Assembly: GCA_034190875.2 (NCBI GenBank)
Contig: CM067344.1
Coordinates: forward strand, 13,194,915-13,258,914
Origin: Urechis unicinctus
Lineage: Eukaryota > Annelida > Polychaeta > Xenopneusta > Urechidae
Reading direction: 5' to 3'
Length of the DNA: 64,000 bases
Within the stretch, counting starts at the first letter, position 1, and each line of letters opens with the position of its first letter. Shown here piece after piece: positions 14,941 through 28,424 of the stretch. The translations under genes were made by a program, and so were the position numbers. The notes below the pieces were generated by a model that saw nothing but the letters and a program-made list of their open reading frames with translations, searched no databases and was not told the DNA's origin.

Positions 14941-15234
14941 CATACATACATACATACATACATACATACATACATACATACATACATACATACATACATA
15001 CATACATACATACATACATACATACATACATACATACATACATACATACATACATACATACATACATACATACATACATACATACATACATACATACATA
15101 CATACATACATACATACATACATACATACATACATACATACATACATACATACACTTATATAAACATACAGATACATACATACATGCATACATATACATA
15201 CATACATGCATACATAGAAACATACAAACATGCA
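14941..15234. repeat. (CATA)n microsatellite, about 53 perfect units plus a degenerate tail
   Basis: Perfect CATA repeats run from 14941 to 15154 and then degrade into TACA/TGCA variants to about 15234. Because the unit length is not a multiple of three, every frame on both strands is open and encodes Tyr-Ile-His-Thr or Met-Tyr-Val-Cys repeats. These are not genes. Confidence 0.97.
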
Positions 15235-15884
15235 TAAATAACTTCAAACACCCAACTGATGATTGCCTTTGTAATGTTATACATGCATGGTTATTCAAAA
15301 TAATGAATGCATACATAAATTGCACGACGTTATTTGTTCTTGCACCAGATATGCGCATAAGATATTATTCGTACAATGCTAGTTGATTGGTGGGCGTTAT
15401 CTGGGAGATCTGACGAGGCAATATGGGGTCGCTTTTAAGAGAATATCCTCGAGCAATAAAGCCGCGAAAGACGCATCACATCGCTTTAAATCGGCCCATC
15501 CTCTTGTCGTTATCTGCCAGTAAATGTCACCGAGCTATGCTTCTCTGAGATCCATCTTGTATGCGTCATATTCCAAAACAAGCTACATTGTGCTCGAGAT
15601 TTACTGGCATTCCTTATTAGTGTTTGAAGAGTATTCGTGTCCATGTAACCTATAATTCCAACAATTCGTCACCAGAAGTTTTTCAAGGGGGACATTATAA
15701 AGCGAAGAAATCCGTGGGGGTGTATACAATTACAAGAAACACAACACTGTTAAGCTTCTGATAAATTTCAAGTAGCGTTTCATCTCAAGTAAGCCTGCGG
15801 AATTCATGATGAACTTTGACCAAGGACAATGTGTTAAAAACTCTCATCACCTATTCAATAATAACACATCCATTTACATTTATA

Positions 15885-16012
15885 GGTATATAAATGTTTA
15901 TATACATATATATTTTATATAAATATATATATGCATCTATATATATTTATATATATATATTTATGTATATATATATAATATATATAATATATATATATAT
16001 ATTTATATATAA

Positions 16013-16101
<89 letters not shown>

Positions 16102-16113
16102 CATATACATGGC
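15885..16113. repeat. (TA)n microsatellite
   Basis: TA-rich sequence with a perfect run from about 16017 to 16094. Low-complexity frames only. Confidence 0.95.
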
Positions 16114-16365
16114 AGTGCAGACCGAGAGTTTGCATATAAAATCATCTCTCTTTAACTGTTAGTGACACAGCGATTAGCGCAACGTACAGGCGTCCTCAGG
16201 CTTCCACATTCACCACAGAACTAATTTGTTGCCTCACTCGTCTTGTTTCGTAAAATGAAATAACGGAAGTAACTGGAATATTTAATGTGGATTTCGATGT
16301 TATTGTAATAGCAACACACACACACACACATGCACTCACACTTTTGTTTATGAATTAGCATGGAT

Positions 16366-16427
16366 GAATATATATATTTATATAAATATATATACATACA
16401 TATAAATGCAATTGAATATACATATAT

Positions 16428-16460
<33 letters not shown>

Positions 16461-16713
16461 TATAAATATAAATATATATATATATGTATGCAAATATATT
16501 TGAAGCTATAAATTTATATGAATATATCAATAAATACATTAATATATACATATATATATATACTTTGTATGTATATATGTAAAGATATACATATATAAAC
16601 AGAGATTTATATATATGAATATATATATATCGATCTATATATACATATTTATCGCATTTTTGTATATATTCATATATATATATATGTATATATATAAATA
16701 TATATATATATTA

Positions 16714-16745
<32 letters not shown>

Positions 16746-17045
16746 ATGTATATTGGCATGCATATAAATGTATATATGTGTTTATGTGTGGGTGTGGGTG
16801 TGCGTGTGTATGTGTGTGTGTAATATATGCATATATATAAAAATATATATATATATATATATATATATGTTTATGTATTTGAAACTAAATTTATATGAAT
16901 ATATCTATAAATACATATATATGCATATGTTTATACTTTGTATTTATATATGTAAAGCTATACATATATAAACAGAGATGTATATATATATTTGAATATA
17001 TATATATATATATACATATCTATCTCATGTTTGCATATATATATA

Positions 17046-17127
<82 letters not shown>

Positions 17128-17185
17128 TATTTGCATGCATACATATGTGTGTGTATATTTTTATGTGTGTATGGGTGTGTGGTAT
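16366..17185. repeat. TA/GT satellite block containing a tandem unit of about 375 bp
   Basis: Beyond simple TA, the segment 16497-16822 is repeated as 16874-17182. Both copies contain TTTATATGAATATATC, then ACTTTGTAT, then ATACATATATAAACAGAGAT, then a TA run, and both finish in a GT-rich block (16781-16821 and 17143-17182). So a larger unit was duplicated, rather than one TA tract simply growing. A short (CA)n run lies just before it at 16312-16331. Confidence 0.75.
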
Positions 17186-17429
17186 TATACTATAATAATG
17201 GTTTATTATCTCAAACAATACAAAAACAACAACAACAGTTTGCAGATTTAACATCAAGTGTATTGAGACAAATGGAAACTGGAACAGTAAACTGATTTTC
17301 AGTTTCCTTGATTAACTACACATAATGACAGAAGTAACTAACAGCTGAAAGCAAGAAAAAAAAATATATAAAGTATATATATACTTATTCAATGATATAA
17401 TGTCACATAAATATATAGATATATTGCTA

Positions 17430-19411
17430 TTAATTGGAGGATATAATGTACAGGAATAATTGATCCTTAAATATATGACAGCTCTTATTGATTTCGATAT
17501 TATGTAAAATGACAATTTCATTCCAGAAATATGGTGCCATATAAGTTAGCGGTTTTTGCTTCAATGTTGTATGACAACAAGTAAGTCTATATCCTGATAA
17601 TTGCCTAGTGTGATAACCATGTACAGCATCTTTGGTTCTGAACGTATTAAATAAAGTTTCAGGCAACAAGTTTAATCTATATTTGAACATAAATAAACAA
17701 CTTCTTAGTATGTGCAGATTCAAAATATTTAAGATTTTACATAGTACAAATAACTCAGGAGTATGTATTCTGAATTCTGCATTACATATGATTCTTACAG
17801 CACGCTTTTGAAGTAAATGTAACCTCATTAAATATTTATGAGCTGCATTTCCCCAGTTTAGATTACAATAGGTCAAATACGGATAGATAAATGTATAATA
17901 TATATTGATTTGTTTAATTTATTTCTCACCTTTTGAGAATACCAATATTTTTCGATACTTTATTCGAGATTAATTTTATATGACTAGACCATGACAGTTA
18001 ATTGTCTTTAACAACAACAAGAAAATAGTATCATCAATAACTATTTTGTTGATTCTATTTCTGATATTTCTATGACATGAAAAGGTCATGGTTTTTTCTT
18101 TTTTACATTCAATGTTAGGCGGTTTACATGTAACCAATTAACAACTTTCTTAAGCTCAATGTTAAATTCATATTCAATTTTGTTGGCATCTTTTTCTTGT
18201 ATCATCAGCAAACATAATTTGAAACATTCTATCAGATAATTGACATAGTCATTGATATATTGTAGAAAAAGTATTGGTCCCAGGACAGAACCCTGGGGAA
18301 CCCCACAAGTGATTTCTATTTTTAGATAACTTATAAACCAATCTAGTGGTTTACCTCTAATACCATAATATTTTATCTTTGAAATAAGAATATCATGGTT
18401 TACAGTATCAAAAGCTTTGGCGAAATCCAGAAACACACCTAAAGCATGTTCACCTTTATCCAATGAATTCATCATTTTATCAATAAATTTTACAAGTGCT
18501 ACTTCTGTAGAATAGCCTTTTCTAAATCCAAACTGGTTGGATTACAAAATACCTTATTTATCAAGATAATTGATAAATCTATTGAACATTAATTTTTCAA
18601 ATATCTTAGAGAACACAGAGAATAGTGAAATAGGTCTATAATTTTCTAGTTGGGTTACACTATCTTTCCTGTGAATTGGCACAACAACAGCCAATTTTAG
18701 TTCATGAGGCACAATACCTTGAGTAAATGATAAATTAATCACATGACAAAGGAGTTCAGGGAAACCATAGTAAGTTTGTCTAATTATATTTGGATTGATG
18801 TCATCCCAGCCTGTACTACTGTTTTTCAAACTAATAATAACACATTCAAGTTCATAACTAGTAACAGGACTCAGAAAAAAGGACTGTGAACTACTAGTTT
18901 GTAAATACTCAAAAATGTTATTGTCTACGTTTGGGATCTTGTCGCATAACTTTGGTCCAACATTAGTAAAGTACTTATTAAAATTGTGAGCAATTAACTT
19001 AGAATCACTTGTTACATCACCATTCAATACAAATTCCTTACTAATTGGTTTTAAAGGTTCAACACCAATAATTTCCTTTACAACTTTCCAAGTTTGTCTA
19101 GCATTTGATTTATTTTTCTCAAGCATTTCTTGATAATATGATTTTTAAGCCAATGTAATCAAATGATTAAGTTTGTTCCTATATCGTTTGTACCTAGTGT
19201 TATTGTACAAGGTTGATTTCTTCAAATACATCATATACAACTTGTTTTTCACATTAATAGACCTACAAATACCATTAGTCATCCAAGGCTTATATTTTCC
19301 ACGCCTAGTTTTCATTTCCTTATCAGGAAATGCCTCCTCCCAGAAATTTTGTACTACATCAATAAATTGTGAATAAGCATTCTGGGCATTATTACTTTCT
19401 AAGACAGAGGT
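17430..19411 (-). pseudogene. LINE ORF2, reverse transcriptase and C-terminal region, interrupted
   Basis: The RT blocks read in order: NYRPISLFSVFSKIFEK (18600-18660 region), NQFGFRKGYSTEVAL, FLDFAKAFDTVNHDIL (first catalytic Asp), YGIRGKPLDWFISYL, GVPQGSVLGPILF. The catalytic FADD box is present only in a shifted frame near 18205: the main frame reads CLLMIQ where the +1 frame reads MFADDT. About 15 codons that normally lie between ISYL and the GVPQG block are missing. Stops also occur near 18545 and 19145. The C-terminal segment at 17430-17876 (LQKRAVRIICNAEFRIHT) is the conserved tail of this LINE group. The copy is dead. Confidence 0.9.
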
Positions 19412-20325
19412 TCAATCATGAGAGTTCAATAAGGTTCGAAAACATGGAACATTTCTTCGAGAAAATGATCTAACTCTAGTTACATTGTCAGAAGATTTAT
19501 GCAATAAGTCTTCCGTCATTATAAATACAGGAAAATGATCAGAAAAATCTGTACATAAAACACCTTTTATATGTTTTGTAATTAAGCCATTGTTGCAAAA
19601 AATGTTGTCAATTACGGTGGCTGTGCTGTGTGTCACCCTTGTAGGTTTGTCTATCATAGGTACAAAAGACATAAAGTACATAAAATCTAAGAACTCAGCA
19701 GTTTGGGAGTGTTGTTCACAGTTCAGCAAGTTGATATTGTAGTCACCCATTTAATAACATATCTTGTTTTCAGTTTTTATGTTTGATAATATAACATTAA
19801 GTTCATTGACAAATTCCCTGATATCTTTATTTGGCGGTCTATAAATCACACCAATGACAATACTTATACCCCTTCCTACATTTGTACATTTTAGTTCAAC
19901 AAACAAACATTCCATATAACTTTTGCACACATTTAGATAATTTCTACACATATATTCAATATCATTAGAGATGTATAATGACACCCCACCACCAATTTGT
20001 TTATGTCTCGTAGCATGAACAGAACTATATTGAGGAATATCATACAAGTGTTTGTTCACATCATTCAGCCAAGTTTCAGCGATACCAAGCACAAAGAACT
20101 TGTGATTAAGTAGAGACAAATATTCAGTTAGATTATCATAGTGTTTTGTAATACTTCTTGTATTCACATGAAACAAGGAAAGAGCTTCTTTAACATGAAA
20201 AGATTTGGTTATAAAACTATCTACAAAAGATAATCACATTCAGTTAGTTGTTCATTAAGCACAATATCATCAGGGTCTATATCCTCCAGCCAGTTTTTAT
20301 CATCAAGATTAATTTGAAAGGACAT
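19412..20325 (-). pseudogene. LINE ORF2, endonuclease region (AP-type), interrupted
   Basis: A start candidate lies at 20325. The first about 30 codons end in stops and a frameshift, after which FHVNTRSITKHYDNL, GIAETWL, GGGVSLYIS, IGVIYRPP, GDYNINLL and FSDHFPVF can be read. These are the successive AP-endonuclease blocks of LINEs: the N of HVN, the E of AETWL, the YRPP block, GDYN, and the final SDHFPV with the catalytic His. One stop codon falls just before the GDYN block (19751-19753) and another after the domain at 19412. The domain is recognisable but cannot be translated as one protein. Confidence 0.88.
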
Positions 20326-20399
20326 TTAAAATTTAAGATAACAGTAAACAAAAGAGATAGAGATGCTAGTATCATTTGAGTGTGAACATGCTAGGTCAG

Positions 20400-20773
20400 T
20401 CATGCAATTTTTTCCAAGTCTGACAAGTTGCTTATATGGATGATCTTATTTTTGGAGTCGTTTCCAATGACATTTCCGTTATGAGTCCAAACATCAGCAA
20501 GTTTTCTAGCCTTCTTTTTCATCCTTGCATGGTAGTAGAGTTCAGTACGCAGTCGGGTTAGGTCTTCGTTGATGAAGTATTTTGAGAACTCCAGCTGGGA
20601 CTTCAGGTTTTTGCTCTTTTTCATTACTTTCTCTTTATCCTTATAACAGGCAAGTTGGACAATTATTTGTCTGGGCCTCTCCTGTTTTTTGGGTCCTACT
20701 CGATGGGAACGGTTGGGTACTACATCAAGGTCAAGGGCTTTCAGTACCTCTTCTACTCTCTGATCAACATTCT
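20400..20773 (-). pseudogene. LINE ORF1 C-terminal fragment
   Basis: The frame is open from the 20774 junction to a stop at 20400, but has no Met before 20624. It contains a segment with RPRQIIVQL followed by NEDLTRLRTELYYHARMKKK and VWTHNGNVIG. This 'DLT...L...AR...WT.NG' pattern is typical of the nucleic-acid-binding ORF1 proteins of CR1/L2-like LINEs, near their C-terminus. The upstream part is missing because the element is truncated at the repeat border. It ends 74 bp before the ORF2 start codon candidate at 20325, a usual ORF1-ORF2 spacing. Confidence 0.75.
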
Positions 20774-22023
20774 CGTTTAAAAGAAAGAGCTAAGTGCATA
20801 AATGCAACCGGAAAGTAGTCACCGAGGCGATGAATGACCCATGTCTAGTTAATTTCAACCAGAACATTTTATTATGCCCATTAGATATATAAGTACTAGT
20901 TTTAAATCCACACACAGCAACAGGTTTGCTATTGCTACTTGTAGCTCACAAATAACCACCTGGTATTTTTCGACTGCTTGGATCTATTGAATCGATGATC
21001 TTAATTGCAATCTGGCTATATTGTTCTCACATCTCCATCTAATGTGTTGACCAAATGTTCTAATACTCATTGGTTCACAGCGAACGCGTGTGGTTTGATG
21101 CTGTTTATTGGTATACAGCCCTAATTGTATCCAATATATCATTAGCCATCAACGTTCAGAAGGGTAGATTCGATATGTCTATGCCGTTAGCATTAAATAT
21201 CTCCATTTAACATTGCCTGACTGTAGCACTAATGGTAAGTAGCCCAACTTCCTGGATGTCGTTGCAGGCAACAATGTATGAATAATTCATTTTCGCCGAA
21301 CAATCTGTTTATCATCTCATATTGATAGTCGCCACAGTAAAATAAACAAACGCCATTGAAAGGATATTCATATGATTAGTCATTTGCGACCCCATAAATG
21401 TTACATTTGTGGGTATCAGAAAACATAACGTTGCATTTCACGATACTTTATTTGACAAACTGCATCCTTTCTTTGTGGGTGAACGATGGTGTGTTCTATT
21501 GCATGAGAGATGAACACTTCGCAGGTGAAACAGATGTATGTTAAATGCAGCACTCGACTGGTCACGATCCACACTCAATGCATCATTTCCGAATAGCGTG
21601 CATGGTGGTGGGAGCATGTCAAATTTAAAGTAAGTACAAGTCAGTCTGAATGTCGCGTTTAAAAGAAAGAGCTAAGTGCATAAATGCAACCGGAAAGTAG
21701 TCACCGAGGCGATGAATGACCCATGTCTAGTTAATTTCAACCAGAACATTTTATTATGCCCATTAGATATATAAGTACTAGTTTTAAATCCACACACAGC
21801 AACAGGTTTGCTATTGCTACTTGTAGCTCACAAATAACCACCTGGTATTTTTCGACTGCTTGGATCTATTGAATCGATGATCTTAATTGCAATCTGGCTA
21901 TATTGTTCTCACATCTCCATCTAATGTGTTGACCAAATGTTCTAATACTCATTGGTTCACAGCGAACGCGTGTGGTTTGATGCTGTTTATTGGTATACAG
22001 CCCTAATTGCATCCAATATATCA
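20774..22023. repeat. Near-perfect 882-bp tandem duplication, second copy truncated
   Basis: 20774-21141 and 21656-22023 are identical over 368 bp apart from one T/C difference (21128 versus 22010), with no indels. The offset is exactly 882 bp, so the structure is one full unit (20774-21655) followed by a partial second unit. The left border coincides with the truncated 5' end of the LINE. No gene lies inside. The near-identity means a very recent duplication, or a failure to collapse or separate haplotypes in the assembly. Confidence 0.95.
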
Positions 22024-25000
22024 CCTTAATTTAGTTGATGAGCCTTCAAAATCAACTTACAATAATAAAAAAACAATGAACTGCTCAAAAATAGATCCAG
22101 CTGAGATTCAGATCTTCATAATATACAAAATCTGTTCAAGCTACACAACGCTAAACAAAACTTGTGCAGCAGCGACGTTTAGTCACACTCACAGTCTAAT
22201 ACAAATGCTAACAACCAAGTAACGCACGATAATAGGCATCGCCCACCTGCAATGACAGTTACGGAGGTTTAGTCCAAGATTTATTTATGGTGCATGGTAC
22301 ATACGTATGACTGTTAGTGACTAAGATATTTGTGGGCAAGGATCTTTCCTGAGTCCCCATTTATGATTACACAGCGAGAATAAAATAAGGACACTTACCG
22401 GCATGTTTGCTATAAGGGCGGAGTTTCTGGCATATGATATCGTCAATTTTGAGGTTCGGCTAGCTGATCGTAGAAATGAGGATTTACCGCTCAGTCATAT
22501 GAGGCAGTGTCTGACTACTCATAACTGACCAAGACTCGTTTAGTGTTTTTCTTATTTCCATCTATTCAAGAACAAATCAATAAGCTCGTCTGCCAAAATA
22601 CAATATATGTGATGCATCTCAGTTGGGACCGAGGTATAGCAAAATATGCTAGAAGCGGGGTTTTACAGTAGCAGCACAGATAAGCCATGTTGGATTTAGA
22701 TACAATAGATCAAATTCTGTCGCCGTGATTACGGACGTATTGTGTCATTATCAAAATTAAACCGGCCAAGAATGCAATTCTAATTGTAATTGAAACTCGC
22801 AGTGTACGTATTCCGACCTAATCAAAGCCCGAACCAATGAGCCTACTTTGGATTACTAATGATGAGTTTCTTCTGACTAGTATTGCTTTGATAGGGAGGA
22901 TACAATTTGGCTTTACATATCATCACATGTTCGCGTGCATAGCTTATTTATTTGCTCTGTTAAAATGATGATAATAAAAAATGAATGTACTGTACAAATG
23001 ATTTGAATAGGAATAGTCTTGGAAATGCATCTTCCAAATGATGAATGCAGAACGCAACTGACCTTCTATAACGACATTAGAGCACAGAGCACGCATGCCA
23101 GTATCGCTAGAGACATCACTGTACCCCAACAGCTAAAGCTTTCCAAACACATTTGAACATGCGGTCATTATATGCTGCAGACAGTAAACCGATGTGTCTA
23201 TCAGGAGCTGAGATAGACACCTATCCCATTTTACACCAACCACCTCTCACTGCGCACCCAGCCCCCCTCCCTTCCACCAAACATGCACACCCACACAAAC
23301 ACACACATACAAACGCTATAGTCATCATCCAATATCAAACAAAATCAACGTCGATGGCGAGCAGGACAGACCTAAAGGCCAACCGTGATTGCCATTATAG
23401 GTGAAACTCCTCTTGGGCGTTTTACATGCTGTCATACCGGCGTCATAGTAGTCTTCATACATGTTGGTGTTCCTGCAAAAACTTCGATCTTACTTCTAAG
23501 TAACACTTCAGGATATGTTTCAAATACACGAATTAAACTCTAGTACTTATATAAACTAATGTTCTGTTCTGACAGCTAGTAGATATGTTCACCTCCTAGC
23601 CTTTACACAACACAATTGGTGACATCAAGAAGAGGTGGTTAATGGGCAAAGGAGGTGTGATATTATTGGAGAGAGGACACAGCTGTGGATTTAAAGTAAC
23701 AGACTGCGGAGACGAAATTGAGAAGAAACACAGATGAAAGGAACTATGATCAAGCACTTCACAGTTTATATTCTGGATAACCAGATAGCGAGATTGCAGA
23801 GGATATGATGCTGGAAAAAGCTACATTTACAATATATAGTAGAGCATATGAATATCTATCATCAGTATCAACATTGGTATTTCATTATCATCAACTCACA
23901 AATGAGTACAAAACTCCTTCTTGGTGATAACAATCCACACATGGCCTTACCGCATAAGAGGTGCGGCTATCTTCAGTCACTGTACAGTGTAATTTATGAA
24001 TAAGTTGGTACTTATATGCTGCATGTAGTATGTTATCGGCCTGAAGGCAATTAGGATTGCTTTGTGTGTAAACAGCTCAATTAATCACATTCAATGCCTA
24101 CAATTACGACTTTGTAGGACACATATTTTTCAGCCGTCTAATATCGCATAACAAAACATTTGGGGGCAAGGTACTATTGTCGAATTTGTTTTGGATTACT
24201 GTAAACTTGTGATTTTCTGATATCAATACAGTAAAAAGATATTATAAATAATGCATTACTAGTTAGGCATGTAGGTAGGCACATCAAGAAACACAACTAC
24301 TCTACAAAAAGTACTGCAACCTTAAAGCCCATAGAGTCACATTTAGTCTAATAAAGGAAACGTTTCTTGCCAGTCAAATAATTCACCACTGTGACAGTTC
24401 CAAGGCTTAGCAACGTATTTATGGTAACTACTGAAACACCCCGTTTGTCAAGATGTCATTTAACAAAGGACCAATTAAGGTCTTGAGATGCAGTGATGTC
24501 CAGCTGCTCCACCTTTGGGGAAAATGATTAATGGAATATCATTGATTTTGTTAATTGCTGTGTTTGGCGAGCGAATGCTCATACATCATATTTTCCAGCT
24601 GTCAACAACAATATAACTGATCCCTTTTGTCAATAATGAAGCGTTGTCAATCTGAAGCTACAAACTTGGGCAGCATCGACGACTCGACATACGTTTACCA
24701 GCATGGGGGTGTGTGATGACTACCTACAAGATGCTGTGTTGCTGACTAACAATATCGCCCGGCTAAACATTCAAATCGGGTGCACAGTATCAAGAACTCT
24801 GGCGCTTATTGATGAAATGAGTAGAACTCATTATTACCTACACCAGACCTTGCCGACACTCGCTTTATATGCCCATTTACATATTTCCATATACCTTACA
24901 AGCAGGCGGCAATTTTACTGCGACAATTATGCATTTGCTGCCGTCAACAATTTACTTCATGGTTAGAATATATCATCATTCGTTTGATGTAGGCACATAT

Positions 25001-28000
25001 ATATCAGATACAGGTATTTTACAAATGTGTCGCAAGATGCGCGACTACGCCTATTCGGGCGATCATCAGAGTGTGTTGATGCCAAGCTCTGCTACTGTCG
25101 GATGAATATCAATAGATCCGATGTACACCATGCGCAGCGCTAACTAACGATGCAAACTGATGTTCATGCTCATCTGACCACAGATGCCCCGAGCCACAAG
25201 TAAGTCTAATTAAGACTGAGTATTGCAGCGAATACAATCAGGTGCAGGGATAGTGGTTAGTAGCATGACACATAATGTTATTACCGTGTAAATGCATACG
25301 CCAGAATGTGTTGACTTACCGAGGGTGACAATCAGACAATGTGGCATTTAGTTAATATCTTGTCCCAAATGCTGCTCTCCAGATATTTGTCAATCAAAAT
25401 CACATTCATATTGTTACCGAATGAACCATTGCACAAAGACGCAGTGAATAAAATACAATACTGTGATGAAACAGTCAATAATGCTTCCACCGAATATGAT
25501 AACAACGTCATAGAACTTGGATGATTATCGAATCCGGAATATTGCATGTTTCATTCTATTAATGATTCAATACCCATGTATAACTAATGAACGTCTGTAA
25601 ACCAAGACCAACATTTGCAAGTAGCAATCCCCACTTTATACCTGATTATAATAATGCAGGGTCTATCAATTGTCATTACCCGTTCACACCAGGTAGGTGT
25701 TTGTCCATCAGCACTTACAAACAAGAGTCGAATTGACACATGTTTTCCGTTACATTATTCGGTAAGATTTGTTACGTGGGATGCGGGATAGATAATGTGG
25801 TCAACTGCTTTTCAGTACAACTTGCATTGCACACTATGAAATAGTGATGTAAATCTGTCTATTAAACCAGACACATCCTTTCTATGTCTTTTATTTATCG
25901 AATCCAGTCTATAGATGTGTCGTGACGAACAAGTTATTTTCTAGGCCACTGCATTGTTTAATGTGAAGGCAATTGTGAGTCAAGATGTTTTGTAGATGAT
26001 TGGCGTCGTCAATTATTCATCAGAGCGACACATTGATGCCGACAATGATAACTACTTGACCGTAAGCATAAATAATCAATTCAGGAAGTCGTTATCGATT
26101 AAATGATAATAGAACAATAAACAGCAATGTTTTATATGGCATAGCAGTCAACCAATATTTGTTATGCTTTCAGTCAGTAAACCAAACATAAAAGGGAGCG
26201 CCTAAATAGTGCTATAATTTATTTGCTAGCACCATGTAACATATTAATTGGTCATACAAATATAATAAATTATTCGTATGTGTGTGTGCCACACAGCTAG
26301 CAACTACAATGTTATTCGCTGCTTTCATTTGCTTCTCACTCTTTCCCTAGCAACTTTGATGACTGGGCTTGGCTAATAATAACCTGATTGACACACATCT
26401 TCATGTAACCGACATATGTCTACACGACAGGTGCATTGATTAGGTCGATTGAACGTCCCATAGCAGAGTTCTCAATACTGACAGAATGACAATGAATAGA
26501 CGCTCTGCCAAGCAGTAATGCGCCCCGAGCGCTCTGCTACGAGCACTCACGACAACACATACAAGCTGGTTGATAGGAAGGATTGTCGCGGGCTATCTGG
26601 GGTAGACGCACGTGATTATAATCTAGAGTGTCTGTGTTGAATTATCAACTTCACTTGGAATATATGCTGCTGTGGCTGCTGTAACTGATGGTGATATAGA
26701 TACTGATGATGATTATGAAGATAATTAGACAATGGATGCTTTGCTGTAATGTCGTTTGCACTGTAGCAAGCCCAATGTTTCAATACATTATACCGTATAT
26801 GTGTTAAAGCAGGCAAGAACAAAGTTATGTGCATAATGTTTAAAAAAACATTGTTGTCTAACTGCTCAGGCTTTCTTGTGTCAAAGCAATAGATATCCAA
26901 GCGTATGAGTTCTGGTTTCTGTTGATGGTGTTGCTCGATTGGGTCAGACTAGTCAAGTTTCAGGTCACGGGCAATTGATGCTTGCTATAAATTCCATAAC
27001 ATATTTTGTTGTCTTCCTTCCAAATAATACTACTGATCATGAATTGTCAAAAGACATTACACGTTAGTGATGTTGTTGTTTCTTTAGCACTAGGGCCGAT
27101 GCCCGACTCGTAACTCTCAAATAGCATTGTGTGTATGGCCTGGGGCGGTATATTTAATAGTTGATTTGTTTGAACTGATTATGTTCAGAGATGAAGGTTC
27201 CAGCACGATGAACAGCCTCATAACCAGAACCCATTCTGACTCCCCAACTGTGGTGCATATTCTTCATTAAGATATCACATTGTTGATGCTACGTACGCTG
27301 GCACAGACTCTGAATGACCTTTCATTTAAACAGCACATTAAAGCGCATGGAATCAACTGGGTTCAGCGCCTTAGCAATGATAGTTAATGCAATTTCGACT
27401 TCAGTAATGCTACCCAAGTCGTCGCTTACACAGGGATATTCGAATCAAATTACATGGATCAGATGACATTTTGATCCACCAGCGTAACAACGTGATTATT
27501 TTGTTTCTGCCCTCGAATATACAATAAGTAGCTATTAATTATTGATGGATGGTCTGCATAATTAAAGATACTCACTGTGAACCACAGTGCTATAAACTTT
27601 TACCGCATGACAAAGACTGTCAATAAGCCACCTTACCACATGTGTCTGTAAATCTCAATGCTGAACAAATTGCTTAAAGTCTGTTTTGGACTCAGCCTAT
27701 GTCGATACAGTGTTAATCTGCCCTCTCACAGCAGGTCAAGGTGCTGCTGTTTAAATTTTGACAGAAATCTTTTGGGAATTTGATGTTAATAGGTGAAACA
27801 TTACCTTGCCTGATATTATAGCACTATTGTGATCGCAGGAGCAATGAAGACATGCGAAACAAGTCTCGCTTCCGTAGTTTTGCGTGGCATATGCGGTTGA
27901 TAGTGAGAAATGAATATATACCGGTTTTACATATCGCAAACAGGATACAAAAATGCGTGTTTATCAATCATTGATAGGTACATGTGCTGCCCAAAGCTTC

Positions 28001-28012
28001 CAAGGAAATAAT
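22024..28012. other. About 6 kb without a supported gene
   Basis: Only scattered short open frames without domains. A degenerate repeat at about 24300-24460 matches about 46680-46830 and is listed separately. Nothing else is seen. Confidence 0.55.
24300..24460. repeat. Old dispersed repeat, copy 1 (other copy at about 46680-46830)
   Basis: Both copies share, in order, a TTTAGTCTAA(A)TAAA block, a TTCTTGC block, and ATTTATGGTAAC followed by TGAAACACC. The match is interrupted and diverged (about 70% by eye). It looks like an old interspersed element; no coding capacity is seen. Confidence 0.55.
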
Positions 28013-28015
28013 AGA

Positions 28016-28047
<32 letters not shown>

Positions 28048-28050
28048 CAT

Positions 28051-28113
<63 letters not shown>

Positions 28114-28393
28114 CATTTATATATATAAACATATATATATATTTATGTATATATATACATAAATATATATATTTATACAAATATATATATTATATATGTT
28201 GATATATATGTATATATATAGATATATATGTAAATTTATGTATAAATAAAAATCTTTATATTATTATGTATGTATATATATGTATATATATACGTATTCA
28301 TTCATATATATATCTATATATAAATATACACATACGTACATATATATTTATACATATATATATATATATTTATGTGTATATATGTTTATACAC

Positions 28394-28424
<31 letters not shown>

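Larger units (their letters stand above)
17260..20773 (-). mobile_element. LINE (non-LTR retrotransposon), CR1/L2/Jockey type, 5'-truncated and mutated
   Basis: On the minus strand the order is the C-terminal part of ORF1, a 74-bp gap, then ORF2 with an AP-type endonuclease, a reverse transcriptase and a C-terminal conserved segment. The element is broken by several stops and frameshifts (see its parts). Its 5' end stops inside ORF1 exactly where an 882-bp tandem duplication begins (20774). The 3' end is placed only roughly at 17260-17400, because no clear poly(A) or simple tail was found. The arrangement (ORF1 with a WTxNG motif; ORF2 with AP endonuclease before RT; no RNase H recognised) fits the CR1/L2/Jockey group. 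The exact clade is not decided here. Confidence 0.9.

Noticed and set aside
14636-15386. Frames of 126-175 codons rich in Tyr-Ile-His-Thr or Met-Tyr-Val-Cys
   Set aside because: They are read through the CATA microsatellite, which is open in every frame on both strands.
20774-22023. Target-site duplication of the LINE
   Set aside because: The repeats lie on the same side of the element, are 368 bp long and much younger than the LINE.
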